Assembly: GCA_934631985.1 (NCBI GenBank)
Contig: CAKTYE010000037.1
Location: 1-23,812, forward strand
DNA from: an uncultured Clostridia bacterium
GTDB taxonomy: Bacteria; Bacillota; Clostridia; Christensenellales; Aristaeellaceae
Reading direction: 5' to 3'
DNA length: 23,812 bases
Made by a program: the position numbers and the translations under genes. The notes beneath the pieces are model-generated. The model did not search any database, was not told where the DNA came from, and was given only the letters and a program-made list of their open reading frames with translations. Positions 21,840 to 23,812 of the stretch are shown here, piece by piece. Numbering within the stretch: the first letter of the stretch is position 1; the number at the start of each line of letters is the position of its first letter.

Positions 21840-23360
21840 ATGATACGCATTCCGGCATGGTTTCGTCAAGCAATTGCCTACGAAATCTATCCCCAAAGCT
21901 TTCTGGACGCCAACGGCGACGGCATCGGCGATTTGCAGGGCGTGATCGACAAGCTGGACTATGTCAAGTCTCTGGGCTGCGACACCATCTGGCTGAACCC
22001 CTGCTTTGATTCTCCCATGCAGGATGCAGGCTACGACGTGCGGGATTACCGCAAGGTCGCGCCCCGCTACGGCACCAACGAGGATCTGGAGGAGCTGTTC
22101 CGTCAGGCGCATGCGAAGGGCATGCACGTTCTGCTGGACCTGGTGCCTGGTCACACCAGCGATCAGCATGAGTGGTTCCGCATGAGCCAGCAGCCGAGCC
22201 GCAATGAATACAGCGACCGCTTTGTGTGGACGGACAATGCGTTCCACAAGCCTGAGGGCTATAACTGGATCTGCGGCACCACCGACCGCAACGGCTGCGC
22301 GCTGATCAACTTCTTCTACATGCAGCCTGCCTTGAACTATGGCTTTGGCGAGGTGACCCAGCCCTGGCAGATGAGCTGGCGCGATCCCCGCTGCCAGGCC
22401 ACCATGGACGCGATCATCGATGTGATGCGCTTCTGGCTGCAAAAGGGCTGCGACGGCTTCCGTGTAGACATGGCAAGCAGCCTGGTCAAGAACGACCCCG
22501 GCAAGGAGGCTACCTCCGCCCTGTGGCGCAAGGCCCAGGATATGCTCGCCAAGGAGTTCCCCGAGGCGGTCATGGTGGCGGAGTGGAGCGACCCGGAGCA
22601 GGCGCTGAGCAAGGCGCACTTCCAGGGCGACTTCTATCTGAACCATGGCGGCGAATACGGCGGCGGTTACCGCACGCTGATGCGCGACGGCGAACACAGC
22701 TACTTCCGCAAGGAGGCCCGGGGCAACCTGAACCGCTTCCTGAACGAATACCTGAGCCGTTACCTGAACACCCGTGACAGCGGCTATATCTGCATGATCA
22801 CCGGCAACCACGACACCCGCCGCGCGGCGCTGGAGCTGGATACCGAGGAGCTGAAGATCGCCTACAGCCTGCTGTTCACGCTGCCGGGCGTTCCCTTCCT
22901 GTATGCGGGCGACGAGATCGGCACCCGTCACCTGAACCTGGACAGCAAGGAGGGCGGCTATGACCGTACCGGCGACCGCACCCCCATGCAGTGGAAGCAG
23001 GGGCCGCAGTACGGCTTCTCCACCAATCCTGAAATGTACCTGCCCCAGGACCTGTCTGCGGACGCGCCCACGGTGGCGGATCAGGAGGCGGACAAGGATT
23101 CCCTGCTGAACTATGTCCGTGCGCTGCTGGCGCTGCGTCAGGCTACGCCGGATCTGCAGGCGGATGCGCCTTTTGAGCCGGTCTGGATGGGCCGCGACGG
23201 CTATCCCTTTGTGTATCGCCGCGGCGACACGCTGCTGGCCCTAAACGTGACAGACCATGAGGTAGAGCTGCCCATGGAGGTGGGTGCGCCGCTGTTCCTG
23301 CACGGCAAGGCTGAGGGCAAGAAGCTGGCTGCGCAGACCTTCGTGGTTTGGAAGGCATAA
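21840..23360 (+). CDS. GH13 alpha-amylase-family glycosidase
   Basis: This 506-residue alpha-glucan-active enzyme has the GH13 TIM barrel and no signal peptide, so it is cytoplasmic. The calcium loop DANGDGIGDLQGV is near residue 23. Region II GFRVDMASS carries the nucleophile Asp, region III VAEWS the acid/base Glu, and region IV TGNHDTRR the transition-state Asp. Region V reads MQPALNY. Region I reads DLVPGHTS, with Gly in place of the usual Asn before His. The beta-sandwich C-terminal domain is short. The motifs fit oligosaccharide-acting glucosidases of the oligo-1,6-glucosidase/trehalose-synthase side of the family rather than secreted amylases. The start ATG 21840 follows GAGGAGG. It stands alone with a terminator after it, and may share substrate with the GH37 gene. 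Confidence 0.92.
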   Translation: MIRIPAWFRQAIAYEIYPQSFLDANGDGIGDLQGVIDKLDYVKSLGCDTIWLNPCFDSPMQDAGYDVRDYRKVAPRYGTNEDLEELFRQAHAKGMHVLLDLVPGHTSDQHEWFRMSQQPSRNEYSDRFVWTDNAFHKPEGYNWICGTTDRNGCALINFFYMQPALNYGFGEVTQPWQMSWRDPRCQATMDAIIDVMRFWLQKGCDGFRVDMASSLVKNDPGKEATSALWRKAQDMLAKEFPEAVMVAEWSDPEQALSKAHFQGDFYLNHGGEYGGGYRTLMRDGEHSYFRKEARGNLNRFLNEYLSRYLNTRDSGYICMITGNHDTRRAALELDTEELKIAYSLLFTLPGVPFLYAGDEIGTRHLNLDSKEGGYDRTGDRTPMQWKQGPQYGFSTNPEMYLPQDLSADAPTVADQEADKDSLLNYVRALLALRQATPDLQADAPFEPVWMGRDGYPFVYRRGDTLLALNVTDHEVELPMEVGAPLFLHGKAEGKKLAAQTFVVWKA

Positions 23361-23376
23361 GCAAAAATAAAGAAAG

Positions 23377-23412
23377 ATGGGGAGACGGTTCTGAATGGAG
23401 CCGTCTCCCCAT
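23377..23412. terminator. hairpin terminator between convergent genes
   Basis: ATGGGGAGACGG (23377-23388) and its complement (23401-23412) form a 12-bp stem with a 12-nt loop. The T-run on the plus side is poor, while on the minus strand CTTTCTTTATTTTTGC follows. It probably serves both the GH13 gene and the convergent epimerase-like gene. Confidence 0.65.
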
Positions 23413-23440
23413 TTGCATATCGTGATGCCTTAGGCTGCGC

Positions 23441-23812
23441 TTATTTTTCCCGATAGCTGTATTGCACCTGATACACTGCCGATGCCCCTGGCGCAAGGCT
23501 GCGCATGCCGCTGACATTAGGCGGGAGCGGCAGATTGGGTGCGTCCACCAGCCAGCTTTGCGGCTCGGGGCAGACGAAGCCCTGGGTGCCGCCGCCGTTC
23601 CACAGCATCACAAAGGGCAGCGCTGCGTCATAGCGGCAGACAGTTTCACCGTGCGGGCCGGAAAGCACAATATCCCCCGGGGCGCATTCCAGCAGAATGG
23701 ACAGCGCCTGGCCCTCGCAGACAAGCGTACCGTCGCGCAGCGCGGTCAGCAGCGGGCTGTCCTCACAGGTGGCAAGGGTCGGCATGATGGTCACCGGGTC
23801 GAAGCACCATTG
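23441..23812 (-). CDS. aldose 1-epimerase-like protein, C-terminal part (runs off the right edge)
   Basis: The last 123 residues of a larger protein are present, and the reading frame continues beyond the window. The C-terminal half shows the beta-sandwich pattern of galactose mutarotase-like proteins: an LWNGGG strand, FVCPEPQSWLVDAPNL, corresponding to the conserved IEP region of the family, and SLAPGASAVYQVQYSYRE for the final strands. A GTG at 23794 could pass for a start but lies inside the domain. Such enzymes interconvert sugar anomers or bind sugars. It lies convergent with the GH13 gene, with a terminator between. Confidence 0.75.
   Translation of the reverse strand, partial: QWCFDPVTIMPTLATCEDSPLLTALRDGTLVCEGQALSILLECAPGDIVLSGPHGETVCRYDAALPFVMLWNGGGTQGFVCPEPQSWLVDAPNLPLPPNVSGMRSLAPGASAVYQVQYSYREK

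Noticed and set aside
21776..22009. A 77-codon frame upstream of the GH13 start
   Set aside because: It overlaps the GH13 gene in another frame, lacks family features, and the nearest ribosome-like sequence is too far from its ATG.

Overview
The window looks like a chromosomal segment from a GC-rich, gut-type Gram-positive anaerobe of the Clostridia (Bacillota), possibly Christensenellales or a relative. The reasons are strong AGGAGG ribosome sites, an LplB/YtcP-type CUT1 sugar ABC transporter, a BspA-like leucine-rich-repeat protein, a DUF4363-DUF421 pair, a CPGS-type 4Fe-4S protein beside a Crp/Fnr regulator, and GC-rich hairpin repeats between genes. The genus-level placement is inference. 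No rRNA, tRNA, CRISPR array, transposase or phage gene was seen.

Region 1 (about 1-12650, all + strand) is a carbohydrate-use locus. It holds an Asp-box (sialidase-superfamily) protein, two ABC permeases and a secreted solute-binding protein, closed by a strong terminator. Then follow a metallo-beta-lactamase-fold hydrolase, a GH78 alpha-L-rhamnosidase overlapping an HpcH/HpaI (2-keto-3-deoxy-sugar-acid type) aldolase by 4 nt, a Cof-type HAD phosphatase, a TIM-barrel sugar isomerase/epimerase and a GH37 trehalase-like hydrolase. Neither the rhamnosidase nor the GH37 enzyme has a signal peptide. The simplest reading is that a rhamnose-containing oligosaccharide or glycoside is imported and then cut in the cytoplasm. 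No ABC ATPase, rhamnose isomerase or sugar-acid dehydratase is in the window, so the pathway is incomplete here.

Region 2 (12643-14692) is a 0.5 kb intergenic stretch with three tandem perfect hairpins, then a MATE transporter whose best ribosome site precedes an ACG codon rather than the first ATG, then a terminator and a small hairpin repeat.

Region 3 (14693-17952) is a redox/regulatory module: a 4Fe-4S protein (-), a secreted BspA-type LRR protein (-) and a divergent Crp/Fnr regulator (+). The same 14-bp inverted repeat (one base differing) lies upstream of both the 4Fe-4S gene, at an activator-like position near -41.5, and the regulator gene, overlapping its ribosome site. This suggests a small self-regulated regulon. 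Downstream of the regulator is a decayed 3' remnant of an aldose 1-epimerase gene.

Region 4 (18004-21701, - strand) holds a DUF4363-DUF421 pair, a 96-bp tandem hairpin repeat whose stems covary, and a GT8 glycosyltransferase-flippase pair. Region 5 (21840-23812) has a GH13 alpha-amylase-family enzyme (+) and the 3' part of an aldose-epimerase-like gene (-) that runs off the right edge.
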